This document shows positions 38,299-47,064 of a stretch of DNA of 64,000 nt, one piece after another. The position numbers were made by a program, and so were the translations under genes. Location of the stretch: assembly GCF_029909975.1 (NCBI RefSeq), contig NZ_CP094516.1:62001-126000 (forward strand). The letters are read 5' to 3'. Position 1 is the stretch's first letter; each line of letters begins with the position of its first letter. The notes beneath the pieces are model-generated. The model was not told the DNA's origin and ran no database searches. It saw nothing but the letters and a program-made list of their open reading frames with translations. This stretch comes from Bradyrhizobium sp. ISRA430 (GTDB lineage Bacteria; Pseudomonadota; Alphaproteobacteria; Rhizobiales; Xanthobacteraceae).

Positions 38299-40161
38299 GT
38301 GATTCCGTTTCGGCTTTTTGGATTATTGATTTTTGCGACCTGGCTGATTAGCGGACCGGCTCACGCCGAGAAGCGGGTCGCGCTCGTCATTGGCAATTCG
38401 GCCTATAGAAGCGTGCCGCAGCTCGCCAATCCGGTGAGCGATGCCGGCCTGATCGGCGGCATGTTCAAGAGGGCCGGCTTCGACTCCGTCGAGGTCAAGC
38501 AGGACTTGAGCGGGTCCGAGATGCGCAAGGCGCTGCGCGAGTTCGGCACCCGCACGCGAGATGCCGACGTTGCGGTCGTCTACTACGCCGGTCACGGCAT
38601 GGAGGTCGATGGCAACAACTACCTCATCCCGACCGACGCCGCCCTCGAAACCGATACCGATGTTTACGACGAAGCGTTCCCGCTTGATCGCGTGCTGGTC
38701 GCCATCGAGCCGGCGAAACAGCTTCGCCTGGTGATCCTTGATGCCTGCCGCGACAACCCCTTCGCCAAGACCATGAAGCGGACGGTGGCCTCGCGGGCGA
38801 TCGGCCGCGGTCTCGCCAAGATCGAACCGACCAGCCCGAACACGATGATCGCCTTTGCGGCGAAGGCCGGCTCGACCGCCTCCGACGGCGATTCCAAAAA
38901 CAGTCCCTTTGCAACGGCGCTTGGCGATCATCTGCTGAAGCCCGGCCTCGATCTGCGCAAGGCGTTCGGCTTCGTGCGCGATGACGTCCTGAAGGCGACC
39001 GGCTACAAGCAGGAGCCGTTCGTCTATGGCTCGCTGGGCGGCGATGACGTGGCGCTGGTCCCGGCAAAGCCGGTCGCCGCCGGCCCGCAGGCCAATCCGC
39101 AGGACAGCGTCCGCCGCGACTACGAGCTGGCGCTGCAGGCCGGCCTCCGCGAGGCCTGGGAAGCATTTCTGCAAGCCTATCCCGACGGATTCTACGCCAA
39201 TCTGGCGCGTGTTCAGTTGAAGAAGATTGCGGCCGAAGAGGAGCGGGCTGCGGCGACCGAGAAGGCGCGCCTCGCCGAACAGGAGAAGACGAGGCTCGCC
39301 AGCGAGCGGGCCCAGAAGGCGGAGCTGGAAAAGGCCACTGCTGCGGCGAAGGCTGCAGAGGAGGCGCGCATCGCCGCCGAGAAGGCCAAGCAGGTCGAGC
39401 AGGCCAGAGCCGAAGCGGCCGAGCGGCAACGCAAGGCGGCCGAGGCTACCGCCGCGAAAGCGCTCGCGGAGAAGCAGGCGGCGGAGAAGGCCAAAGCCGA
39501 GCTCGCCGCCAAGCAGGCCGCCGAGAAGGCGTCAGCAGAGCAGAGCGCAAAGCAGTCGACGGATCGGCAGATGCCTGAGGGCGAGAACCAGAAAGTGGCC
39601 GCTCTCTCGCCTGCGCCGGCGTCGACGTTGTCGGCGGCTGATCTGACAAAATCCGTGCAGAGCGAACTGCGCCGCGTGGGCTGCCTGTCCGCTGCCGCCG
39701 ACGGCGACTGGAGCGCCGCATCGCAGCGCTCGCTGACGATGTTCAACAAATACGCCGGCACCCAGTTCGACGTGAAGCTCGCCAGCGTCGACGCGCTCGA
39801 TGCTCTGAAAGCGAAGCCGGGCCGGGTCTGCCCGCTCGTGTGCAATTTCGGTTTCAGGGCCGACGGCGATCAATGCGTCAAGATCACTTGCCGCGCCGGC
39901 TATCGCGTCAGCGACGACAACGAATGCGAGAAGGTGCAGGACAAGAAGCCGGTCGCAACGCGCGAGAATCCTTCGAGACGCGACGCGGAACGGAAGGCAA
40001 CCGAATCCTCGCCGTCCAAACCTGAGGCGAGCGGGCAGATTATCTGCAGTTCGACCGGCTGTCGCCCGGTGCAAAAAGGGTGCCGGCTCGTGAGCGGGGT
40101 GATCCCCGGAAGGGTCAGTTCGAATGTCACGACTGGCGGGAATTACGAGGTGTGCAATTAG
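38299..40161 (+). CDS. Secreted caspase-like (peptidase C14) protein with coiled coil (copy 1)
   Basis: 620 residues. Signal peptide of 23 residues (MIPFRLFGLLIFATWLISGP, cut after AHA). The p20-like caspase domain, about 24-250, has catalytic His99 in VVYYAGHGMEVDG and Cys150 in LVILDACRDNPFAKT. A charged alanine/glutamate/lysine coiled coil spans about 290-420. After it come LTKSVQSELRRVGC (peptidoglycan-binding-like repeat) and a Cys-rich tail with CPLVCNFGFRADGDQCVKIT. GTG start after GGGGGGAC. A paralogue follows directly. Confidence 0.9.
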   Translation: MIPFRLFGLLIFATWLISGPAHAEKRVALVIGNSAYRSVPQLANPVSDAGLIGGMFKRAGFDSVEVKQDLSGSEMRKALREFGTRTRDADVAVVYYAGHGMEVDGNNYLIPTDAALETDTDVYDEAFPLDRVLVAIEPAKQLRLVILDACRDNPFAKTMKRTVASRAIGRGLAKIEPTSPNTMIAFAAKAGSTASDGDSKNSPFATALGDHLLKPGLDLRKAFGFVRDDVLKATGYKQEPFVYGSLGGDDVALVPAKPVAAGPQANPQDSVRRDYELALQAGLREAWEAFLQAYPDGFYANLARVQLKKIAAEEERAAATEKARLAEQEKTRLASERAQKAELEKATAAAKAAEEARIAAEKAKQVEQARAEAAERQRKAAEATAAKALAEKQAAEKAKAELAAKQAAEKASAEQSAKQSTDRQMPEGENQKVAALSPAPASTLSAADLTKSVQSELRRVGCLSAAADGDWSAASQRSLTMFNKYAGTQFDVKLASVDALDALKAKPGRVCPLVCNFGFRADGDQCVKITCRAGYRVSDDNECEKVQDKKPVATRENPSRRDAERKATESSPSKPEASGQIICSSTGCRPVQKGCRLVSGVIPGRVSSNVTTGGNYEVCN

Positions 40162-40206
40162 CCGACGGCGAACTAAGCAGTGGACCGGCATCCGCGGGTG
40201 ATTTAC

Positions 40207-42060
40207 GTGAATATCATTCGTTTTTTCTGTGCATTGATTTTCGCAGCTTTCTTCGCCTGCGCCCCCGCGCAAGCCGAAAAGCGCGTCGCGCCCGTCATCG
40301 GTAATTCCGCCTACAAGAGCGCGCCCAAGCTCGGCAATCCCGTGAACGATGCCACCCTGGTCGGCGGCATGTTCAGGAGGGCGGGCTTCGATTCCGTGGA
40401 CATCAAGCTGGATCTCAACGCCAGCGAGATGCGGCGCATGTTGCGCGAGTTCGCCGGCAGGACCCGCGATGCCGATATGGCGGTGATCTATTACGCCGGC
40501 CACGGCATCGAGCTCGACGGCAACAACTATCTCATTCCGACCGATGCCGCGCTGGAGACGGATGGCGACGTTCTCGACGAGACCGTCCCGGTCGAGCGTG
40601 CGCTATTCGCGGTCGAGCCTGCCAAGCAGCTCCGCCTGATTATCCTGGACGCCTGCCGCGATAACCCATTCGCGAAGACGATGAAGCGTACGCTGGCTTC
40701 GCGCGCGATCGGGCGCGGGCTGGCGAAGGTTGAGCCAACCAGCCCCAATACCATGATTGCCTTCGCGGCAAAGGCGGGATCGACGGCATCGGACGGCGAT
40801 TCCAAGAACAGCCCGTTCGCCACGGCGCTCGTCGAGCATCTGCCGAAGCCGGGCCTGGACCTGCGCAAGGCCTTCGGCTTCGTGCGCGACGATGTGCTCA
40901 AGAGTACGGGCTACAAGCAGGAGCCCTATGTCTACGGCTCGCTCGGCGGCGACGACGTGCCCCTGGTAGCGGCGAGGCCGGCACCGACCGGTCCGCAGGC
41001 CAATCCGCAGGAGGCCATTCGCAAGGATTATGAGCTCGCGCTCCAGCTCGCCACGCGCGACGCCTGGGAAGCGTTTTTGGGGCAATATCCGGAGGGTTTC
41101 TACGCCAATCTGGCCAAGGGCCAGTTGAACAAGATCGCCGCCGAAGAGGTGCGCGCGGCGGCCGAACAAAAGGCGAGGGCGGCCGAGCAGGAAAAGACAA
41201 GACTCGCCAACGAACGCGCCCAGAAGGCCGAGCAGGAGAAGGCGGCTACGGCTGCCAAGGCCGCCGAAGAGGCGCGGATCGCGGCGGAAAAGCAAAAGCA
41301 GATCGAACAGGCCAGAGCGGAAGCGGCCGAGCGGCAGCGCAAGGCGGCCGAAGCTGCTGCCGCAAAGGCGCTCGCGGAGAAGCAGGCGGCGGAGAAGGCC
41401 AAAGCCGAGCTCGCCGCCAAGCAGGCCGCCGAGAAGGCGTCAGCCGAGCAGACCGCAAAGCCGGTAGCCGATCGACACGTGCCTGAGGGCGAGCAGAAAG
41501 TCGCAGCCCTTTCGCCCGCGCCGACGTCCACATTGTCGGCGGCCGATCTCGCAAAGTCCGTGCAGAGTGAATTGCGCCGCGTCGGCTGCATGAAGGCCGA
41601 GCCCAACGGCGAGTGGAGCGAGCCAGCGCAACGCTCGCTGATGCTGTTCAACAAATACGCCGGCACCAAATTCGACGTTAAGCTGGTGAACGTGGATGCG
41701 CTCGATGCACTGAGAGGCAAGCCGGGACGCGTCTGCCCGCTGGTCTGCGATCATGGCTTCAGGGCCGACGGCGATCAATGCACCAAGATCACCTGCCGGG
41801 CCGGCTACCGTGTCAGCGACGATAACGAATGCGAGAAGATTCCGGAGAAGAAGCCGGTCGCGACGCGCGAGGAATCGAAGAAGCGGGATACGGACCGGAA
41901 GCAGGTTGAGGCGACGCCATCCAAGCCGCAAGCATCTGGCCAGATATTTTGCAATGCTGCTGGCTGCCGCCCTGTCGGCAGGGGATGCAGAATAGAGCGC
42001 GCCGGCACGTCTGATGCGAGCTCAGTGATGTCCGGCCGGACGAAAGAAGTCTGCGATTGA
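40207..42060 (+). CDS. Secreted caspase-like (peptidase C14) protein with coiled coil (copy 2)
   Basis: A 617-residue tandem paralogue of the previous gene with the same domain order: signal peptide, His in VIYYAGHGIELDG, Cys in LIILDACRDNPFAKT, coiled coil, and Cys-rich end CPLVCDHGFRADGDQCTKIT. Starting at GTG 40207 gives a signal peptide of exactly the same length (23) as copy 1; GTG at 40180 or 40198 is possible. A 76-base stretch in the coiled coil (41368-41443) is identical to 39460-39535, while flanking sequence has diverged. Confidence 0.88.
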   Translation: MNIIRFFCALIFAAFFACAPAQAEKRVAPVIGNSAYKSAPKLGNPVNDATLVGGMFRRAGFDSVDIKLDLNASEMRRMLREFAGRTRDADMAVIYYAGHGIELDGNNYLIPTDAALETDGDVLDETVPVERALFAVEPAKQLRLIILDACRDNPFAKTMKRTLASRAIGRGLAKVEPTSPNTMIAFAAKAGSTASDGDSKNSPFATALVEHLPKPGLDLRKAFGFVRDDVLKSTGYKQEPYVYGSLGGDDVPLVAARPAPTGPQANPQEAIRKDYELALQLATRDAWEAFLGQYPEGFYANLAKGQLNKIAAEEVRAAAEQKARAAEQEKTRLANERAQKAEQEKAATAAKAAEEARIAAEKQKQIEQARAEAAERQRKAAEAAAAKALAEKQAAEKAKAELAAKQAAEKASAEQTAKPVADRHVPEGEQKVAALSPAPTSTLSAADLAKSVQSELRRVGCMKAEPNGEWSEPAQRSLMLFNKYAGTKFDVKLVNVDALDALRGKPGRVCPLVCDHGFRADGDQCTKITCRAGYRVSDDNECEKIPEKKPVATREESKKRDTDRKQVEATPSKPQASGQIFCNAAGCRPVGRGCRIERAGTSDASSVMSGRTKEVCD

Positions 42061-42061
42061 A

Positions 42062-42166
42062 TAGGGTGGGTTAGGCCGTAGGGTGGGTTAGCGCAGCGTA
42101 ACTCACCACTTCTGCAACCGCGGAAAAGGAAGAGGTGGGTTACGCCTTCGGCTAACCCACCCTACA
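42062..42166. repeat. Inverted repeat (GTAGGGTGGGTTAG family)
   Basis: GTAGGGTGGGTTAGC (42078-42092) faces GCTAACCCACCCTAC (42151-42165), a near-perfect 15-base inverted repeat typical of a dispersed Bradyrhizobium element. A partial extra copy, AGGGTGGGTTAGG, precedes it at 42063-42075. It fills the gap between the second caspase gene and the M20 stop codon and could act as a bidirectional barrier. Confidence 0.8.
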
Positions 42167-42176
42167 AGACCGTGCT

Positions 42177-43349
42177 CTAGCCCGCCGGCATCCTCGTCTC
42201 GATCAAACGCACCCAATAGGAGGCGCCGTGGCCGAGGATGTTGTCGTTGAAGACGTAGGCCGGGTGGTGGCACTCGTTGCCGTCGCCCATGCCGACCAGG
42301 ATCATCGCGCCGGGGCGCGCCTCCAGCATGAAGGAGAAGTCTTCCGCGCCCATCATCGGGATGAACTTGTCGTTGACGCGCTCGGCGCCGACGATGTCGC
42401 GGGCGACCTCCGCCGCGATGCCGGCCTCGCGCGGATGGTTCATCGTCACCGGATACATGCGCGTATATTTCGTCTCGGCCGAGCCGCCATAGGCGCGGGC
42501 GACGCTGTCGGCGACCTCGCCGATGCGGCGTTCGACGAGATCGCGCACTTCAGGATCGAGCGTGCGCACGGTGCCGCTGAGCTCGGCGACTTCCGGGATG
42601 ATGTTGAAGGCTGTGCCGGCGTGGAATTGCGTGATCGAGATGACCGCCGATTTCAAGGGGTCGACGTTGCGCGCGACGATCGACTGCAACGCGTTGACGA
42701 TCTGCGAGCCGATCAGCACGCTGTCGATCGCCTTGTGGGGGCCCGCGCCGGCGTGGCCGCCCTTGCCGTTGACGGTGATCCGGATGTTGTCGGAGGAGGC
42801 GAGCATCGGCCCGGGCGTGGTCGCGAAATGGCCTTCGGCGAGGCCCGGCATGTTGTGCATGCCGTAGACCTCCTGGATGTTCCAGCGCGTCATCAGCCCG
42901 TCCTCGACCATGGCCTTGCCGCCGCCGCCGCCTTCCTCGGCGGGCTGGAAGATGACAACCGCGGTGCCGTCGAAATTGCGCGTCTCGGCGAGATATTTGG
43001 CAGCGCCCAAGAGCATCGCGGTGTGGCCGTCATGGCCGCAGGCGTGCATCTTGCCGGGGATCTTGGAGGCGTAGGGCACGCCCGAGGTCTCCATGATCGG
43101 CAGTGCATCCATGTCGGCGCGCAGGCCAATGGTCTTGCCGGAGGCGGACTTGCGGCCGCGGATCACGCCGACGACGCCGGTGCGGCCGATGCCCGTCACC
43201 ACCTCGTCGCAGCCGAACTCGCGCAACTTGTCCGCGACGATACCGGCGGTGCGGTGGACTTCGTAGAGCAATTCAGGGTTCTCGTGGAAGTCATGGCGCC
43301 AGGCGGCCATTTCGTCGGAGAGGGCGGCGATGCGGTTCACGATGGGCAT
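42177..43349 (-). CDS. M20-family amidohydrolase (hippurate hydrolase / IAA-amino-acid hydrolase-like)
   Basis: A 390-residue metallohydrolase. WRHDFHENPELLYEVHRTA is the family start, GLRADMDALPI and MHACGHDGHTAMLLGAA carry metal ligands, FQPAEEGGGGGKAM the catalytic Glu pair, and MMGAEDFSFML the late ligand. Family members cleave N-acyl amino acids such as hippurate or auxin conjugates; which one is not clear. ATG at 43349; upstream codons come from repeat DNA. Confidence 0.92.
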   Translation of the reverse strand: MPIVNRIAALSDEMAAWRHDFHENPELLYEVHRTAGIVADKLREFGCDEVVTGIGRTGVVGVIRGRKSASGKTIGLRADMDALPIMETSGVPYASKIPGKMHACGHDGHTAMLLGAAKYLAETRNFDGTAVVIFQPAEEGGGGGKAMVEDGLMTRWNIQEVYGMHNMPGLAEGHFATTPGPMLASSDNIRITVNGKGGHAGAGPHKAIDSVLIGSQIVNALQSIVARNVDPLKSAVISITQFHAGTAFNIIPEVAELSGTVRTLDPEVRDLVERRIGEVADSVARAYGGSAETKYTRMYPVTMNHPREAGIAAEVARDIVGAERVNDKFIPMMGAEDFSFMLEARPGAMILVGMGDGNECHHPAYVFNDNILGHGASYWVRLIETRMPAG

Positions 43350-43370
43350 GAGGGCTCCGTCTCTGTTGTT

Positions 43371-43448
43371 GTAGCCCGGATGAGCGAAGCGACATCCGGG
43401 ATCTTTGTGCGTGGCTCCCCGGGGTATCGCCGCGCTCACCCGGGCTAC
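43371..43448. repeat. Intergenic inverted repeat (GTAGCCCGGATGAGC family)
   Basis: GTAGCCCGGATGAGCGAAGC with GACATCCGGG faces CGCGCTCACCCGGGCTAC. It is the common TAGCCCGGATG-type palindrome of proteobacterial intergenic DNA. It fills the gap between purB and the M20 gene on the same strand. Confidence 0.75.
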
Positions 43449-43458
43449 GGACGCGCGC

Positions 43459-44766
43459 TCAGCTCTCGCCGAACACGCGCTTGAAGATCGTGTCGACGTG
43501 CTTGAGGTGATAGCCGAGGTCGAACTGCTCTTCGATTTCGGCGTCGGTGAGATACTTCTTCACCTCGGCGTCCTTCTTCAGGAGCTGGAGGAAGTCGCCT
43601 TCGCCGCGCCACACCGGCATGGCGTTGCGCTGCACGAGCTTGTAGGCGTCCTCTCGGCTCGCGCCCTTTTGGGTCAAGGCCAAGAGCACGCGCTGCGAAT
43701 GCACGAGGCCGCCGAGGCGGTCGAGGTTCTTCTGCATGTTGGCGGGGTAGACCAGGAGCTTGTCGATCAGGCCGGCAAGGCGCACCAGCGCGAAGTCGAG
43801 CGTGACGGTCGCATCGGGGCCGATCATGCGCTCGGCGGATGAGTGCGAGATGTCGCGCTCGTGCCAGAGCACGACGTTCTCCAAGGCCGGCGTCACATAG
43901 GCCCGCACCATGCGCGAGAGGCCGGTGAGATTCTCCGACAGCACCGGGTTGCGCTTGTGCGGCATCGCGGAGGAGCCCTTCTGTCCTTCGGAGAAGAACT
44001 CTTCGGCCTCCAGCACCTCGGTGCGCTGGAGATGGCGGATTTCCACCGCGAGGCGCTCGACGGAAGAGGCGATCACGCCGAGGGTTGAAAAATACATCGC
44101 ATGGCGGTCGCGCGGGATCACCTGCGTCGAGATCGGCTCCGGCGTCAGGCCCATGGCCTTTGCGACATGCTCTTCGACGCGCGGATCGATCTGCGCGAAG
44201 GTGCCGACGGCGCCGGAGATGGCGCAGGTCGCGACCTCCTTCCGCGCCGCGATCAGGCGCTCCTTGGCGCGCGAGAATTCGGCATAGGCATAAGCGAGCT
44301 TGAGGCCGAAGGTGACCGGCTCGGCATGGATGCCGTGACTGCGGCCGATGGTCGGCGTCATCTTGTGCTCGAAGGCGCGCTTCTTCAGCGCCGCCAGCAC
44401 CTTGTCAAGGTCGGCGAGCAAGAGGTCGGCAGCGCGGGTGAGCTGGACATTGAGGCAGGTGTCGAGCACGTCGGAGGAGGTCATGCCCTGATGCACGAAG
44501 CGTGCCTCGGGGCCGACGATCTCGGCGAGGTGGGTGAGGAAGGCGATGACGTCGTGCTTGGTCTCACGCTCGATCTCGTCGATGCGGGCGACGTCGAAGG
44601 TGGCGTTCTTCGCCTTGTCCCAGACCGTCTTGGCGGCCTCTTTGGGGATCGTCCCGAGTTCGGCCAGTGCGTCCGCCGCATGCGCCTCGATCTCGAACCA
44701 GATCTTGAACCGCGTCTGCGGCTCCCAGATCGAGGCCATTTCCGGGCGGGTATAACGGGGGATCAT
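43459..44766 (-). CDS. purB: Adenylosuccinate lyase
   Basis: A 435-residue enzyme with two purine-pathway steps: SAICAR to AICAR and adenylosuccinate to [78 protein letters not shown] and the fumarase-superfamily signature [19 protein letters not shown] are all present. ATG at 44766 after GGAGCCGTCAG. It lies 24 kb from the other pur genes. Confidence 0.97.
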   Translation of the reverse strand: MIPRYTRPEMASIWEPQTRFKIWFEIEAHAADALAELGTIPKEAAKTVWDKAKNATFDVARIDEIERETKHDVIAFLTHLAEIVGPEARFVHQGMTSSDVLDTCLNVQLTRAADLLLADLDKVLAALKKRAFEHKMTPTIGRSHGIHAEPVTFGLKLAYAYAEFSRAKERLIAARKEVATCAISGAVGTFAQIDPRVEEHVAKAMGLTPEPISTQVIPRDRHAMYFSTLGVIASSVERLAVEIRHLQRTEVLEAEEFFSEGQKGSSAMPHKRNPVLSENLTGLSRMVRAYVTPALENVVLWHERDISHSSAERMIGPDATVTLDFALVRLAGLIDKLLVYPANMQKNLDRLGGLVHSQRVLLALTQKGASREDAYKLVQRNAMPVWRGEGDFLQLLKKDAEVKKYLTDAEIEEQFDLGYHLKHVDTIFKRVFGES

Positions 44767-44964
44767 CTGACGGCTCCAGGAAGGTGGGGCGGGGCGTCCC
44801 AAGGAGAACAAGGGGCGCGGCTCCGGCCAAAATGCTTTTTACGCCGCGATTTAGCAGAGCGGGGAGGGCGAAACAAACGGCTGGGACGAGGTAGCAGGGG
44901 ATGACCGGCGGCCATGTGCGAAAGCGGCCAGTCCGGACGTAACGAGCCGGGCCAGAAATTAACT

Positions 44965-45022
44965 GTCAATCACGGATCATTGACTGACAGATATTGAAAT
45001 CTGTCAGCGAGACGTGTATATC
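44965..45022 (+). promoter_or_regulatory. Promoter with overlapping palindromic operator (TetR type)
   Basis: A perfect inverted repeat CTGACAGAT-ATTGAA-ATCTGTCAG (44984-45007) covers the -35 of a good promoter: TTGAAA (44994-44999), 17 bases, TATATC (45017-45022). A second, weaker palindrome GTCAAT-N8-ATTGAC (44965-44984) overlaps its left edge. The first gene downstream is a 33-codon ORF and the second is a TetR regulator, so autorepression is likely. The rest of 44767-45148 shows nothing else. Confidence 0.6.
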
Positions 45023-45148
45023 CGTTTCCGGACGCTCCGATTGGGCGTCCCGTGGCTATCTCCCGGGGGCGCCCGACATCCGAAACATCTGCGGATCGAG
45101 GGACGTAATTGAAGGGGCAGGAGCCGCGGACGAGTGGAGAACAAGAAA

Positions 45149-45250
45149 ATGACGACCGAAATCCTCAATTTCACCGGGACGATTGGGCATTGGCTCAATT
45201 TGCTGGTGGCGCGCCAGATCGCGGCGCAGGCTGCAAAACTGCCTCATTAA
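45149..45250 (+). CDS. Small protein (33 residues) upstream of TetR gene
   Basis: ATG at 45149 with GGAGAACAAG upstream; product MTTEILNFTGTIGHWLNLLV then ARQIAAQAAKLPH. It has an amphipathic, helix-like pattern and sits between the palindromic promoter and the TetR gene, 91 bases before it. Family not recognised. The good ribosome binding site and the position as first gene of the transcript favour a real small gene or a leader peptide. Confidence 0.45.
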   Translation: MTTEILNFTGTIGHWLNLLVARQIAAQAAKLPH

Positions 45251-45341
45251 GGCGAGAGCTTTCCGAAACGACCGGCAGGGGCGCTTCGGAAGCAGCTCCA
45301 TCGCCGGATGAGTGAGCCCTTATCGGGAACATGGTGCTGGC

Positions 45342-45932
45342 ATGAATGAAGCCGTTGTCTTGACGCCGGAGCGGATCCTCGAAGTCACTGAGGATGTGCT
45401 CAGGCGCTACGGACTTGCCAAGGCCACGGTGGTTGACGTTGCCCGTGCTCTCGATGTGAGCCACGGCAGCGTCTACCGGCATTTCCCGAGCAAGGCCTCG
45501 CTGCGCGAAGCCGTTGCAAAACGCTGGCTCGAGCGCATCGACGGACCGCTGCGCCAGATTGCCGAGGACAGCACTGGTCCCGCGCCGGAGCGGCTCGACC
45601 GCTGGCTGCGCACGCTGTTCGCCGCCAAGCGCGAGCGCGTCTGCGACGATCCCGAGATGTTCCAGACCTATCTGACGCTGGCGCGCGAAGCCTGCGCCGC
45701 GGTGAAGTGCCACAAGGACGGGCTGATCGACCAGATGTCGGCGATCCTCGTTGACGGCGTGAAGCAAGGCGTCTTCCGTGTCACCGACACCAAGGCCACC
45801 GCACGCGCGATCTTCGATGCCACCAGCCGCTTCCACCATCCGGCGCATGCCGACGAGTGGAAGGATGCCGATCTGCCGGCACGCGTCGATGCGACGCTGG
45901 CGCTGCTTCTGCGCGGTTTGCAGACCGCTTAG
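45342..45932 (+). CDS. TetR/AcrR-family transcriptional regulator
   Basis: A 196-residue repressor. The DNA-binding domain covers residues 8-55: ILEVTEDVLRRYGLAKATVV, then VARALDVSHGSVYRHFPSKA with the recognition helix. The ligand domain has ATARAIFDATSRFHHPAHAD. ATG at 45342 is chosen; GTG at 45312 is possible. No efflux pump is adjacent. The operator at 44984-45007 is a natural target. Confidence 0.9.
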   Translation: MNEAVVLTPERILEVTEDVLRRYGLAKATVVDVARALDVSHGSVYRHFPSKASLREAVAKRWLERIDGPLRQIAEDSTGPAPERLDRWLRTLFAAKRERVCDDPEMFQTYLTLAREACAAVKCHKDGLIDQMSAILVDGVKQGVFRVTDTKATARAIFDATSRFHHPAHADEWKDADLPARVDATLALLLRGLQTA

Positions 45933-45968
45933 ACCGACGCTCCCATTCCAAAGTTCGTAACGCCTACT

Positions 45969-46274
45969 TCACCCTCTCTCCTTGTGAAGAAGGTTTCCAT
46001 CGCCGTGCGACGGCGAGGGGGCCGCGTGCTTCCGTGCGTGAAGTGCGGCGCCGGTCGATGGCACAACCGACGGGCTTTCCGGGTATACATTGACTGCGAT
46101 TTCGACTGTGTCCTTTGAACGCTTTCGAAGGCGCGAGAATGTTAGCTCCTGATCGAGCATGGGGCAGCGGAAGTGGACAATGGCCGTATCCGGCAAGCGG
46201 CAAAGTTCGTCGATGAGCTCACCTACTGTAATGATCGGGGGACGTGGGACGGCCTTGTGATTAGCCTTACTCAT
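45969..46274 (-). CDS. Hypothetical protein (101 residues)
   Basis: Unrecognised. The N-terminal two thirds look folded: PIITVGELIDELCRLPDTAI, VHFRCPMLDQELTFSRLR, TVEIAVNVYPESP. The last 30 residues (LHARKHAAPSPSHGDGNLLH and beyond) are low-complexity and may be read-through into intergenic sequence. ATG at 46274 has GAAGGAG 8 bases ahead. An EcfG-like promoter lies just upstream, so it may be a stress-response gene. Confidence 0.55.
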   Translation of the reverse strand: MSKANHKAVPRPPIITVGELIDELCRLPDTAIVHFRCPMLDQELTFSRLRKRSKDTVEIAVNVYPESPSVVPSTGAALHARKHAAPSPSHGDGNLLHKERG

Positions 46275-46300
46275 GACATTACTCCTTCGACTCCAGTGCT

Positions 46301-46326
46301 AACCGGAGCTGAACGGTCTCTGTTCC
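46301..46326 (-). promoter_or_regulatory. EcfG-like promoter upstream of the 101-residue hypothetical gene
   Basis: On the minus strand GGAAC (46322-46326), 17 bases, GGTT (46301-46304). The -35 is perfect and the -10 differs from CGTT in one base. The predicted start near 46293 leaves about 20 bases to the ATG, which include the GAAGGAG ribosome binding site. Confidence 0.4.
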
Positions 46327-46403
46327 ATTTCGTATAGCAATCGGATGGGGAAGACAGACTTGAAAAGTTATGATGTCACTCAGAGAATCCGGCAGCCTTG
46401 CTG

Positions 46404-47057
46404 CTAGATCTTCGTCAGCCCGCACGTCGCGGCCAGCCGCACGAGTTGCGCGTCCGTGCGCGCGCCGGTCTTGGCCTTGATCAGATAGTGATAGTTCTGG
46501 ACCGTCTTCACACTGAGATTGAGCTGTGAGGCGATCTGCTCGGTCGTAGCGCCGCCGGCGAACTGACGCAAAATCTCGATTTCCCGTTCACCCAATTGAT
46601 CCAGCACCGAGCCGGTCGGCGCGAGGCTGTCCTCAGCCAGCACATGCGCGATGTCGTCGCTCATGGCGCGCTCGCCGCGGGCAACGCCCCGGATCGCGCT
46701 GACCACTGCGGACGGCTCGCTGCTCTTGGTGACGAAGCCGCTGGCGCCGGCGCTGAAGGCAGCTTTCACCAGCACCGCCTCGTTGTGCATGGTGAAGACC
46801 AGAATGCGCGCACGCGGGCTGCGGGCGCGGATGTTGCGGATCGCCTCCAGCCCGCTCGCGCCGGGCATCGAGATGTCCATCACCACGACGTCGGGATCAT
46901 GCGCCTTGAAGGCGGCATAAGCGTCCGCGGCGTTGTCGGCTTCCGCCACGACACGGAGATCGCCCTGGCTCTCCAGCACGCGCCGATAACCCTGTCGCAC
47001 GATCGGATGGTCGTCGACCAGCAGCACGGAGATGCCTGTTGTCGCAACCTCGGTCAT
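46404..47057 (-). CDS. NarL/FixJ-family response regulator
   Basis: A 217-residue two-domain regulator. The receiver starts ISVLLVDDHPIVRQGYRRVL, with the phospho-acceptor Asp in VVVMDISMPGASGLEA and the Lys in GFVTKSSEP. The LuxR-type helix-turn-helix is LGEREIEILRQFAGGATTEQ, then IASQLNLSVKTVQNYHY. ATG at 47057. It is encoded 7 bases after the histidine kinase gene and is surely its partner. The target genes are unknown. Confidence 0.93.
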   Translation of the reverse strand: MTEVATTGISVLLVDDHPIVRQGYRRVLESQGDLRVVAEADNAADAYAAFKAHDPDVVVMDISMPGASGLEAIRNIRARSPRARILVFTMHNEAVLVKAAFSAGASGFVTKSSEPSAVVSAIRGVARGERAMSDDIAHVLAEDSLAPTGSVLDQLGEREIEILRQFAGGATTEQIASQLNLSVKTVQNYHYLIKAKTGARTDAQLVRLAATCGLTKI

Positions 47058-47064
47058 GCCGGCC

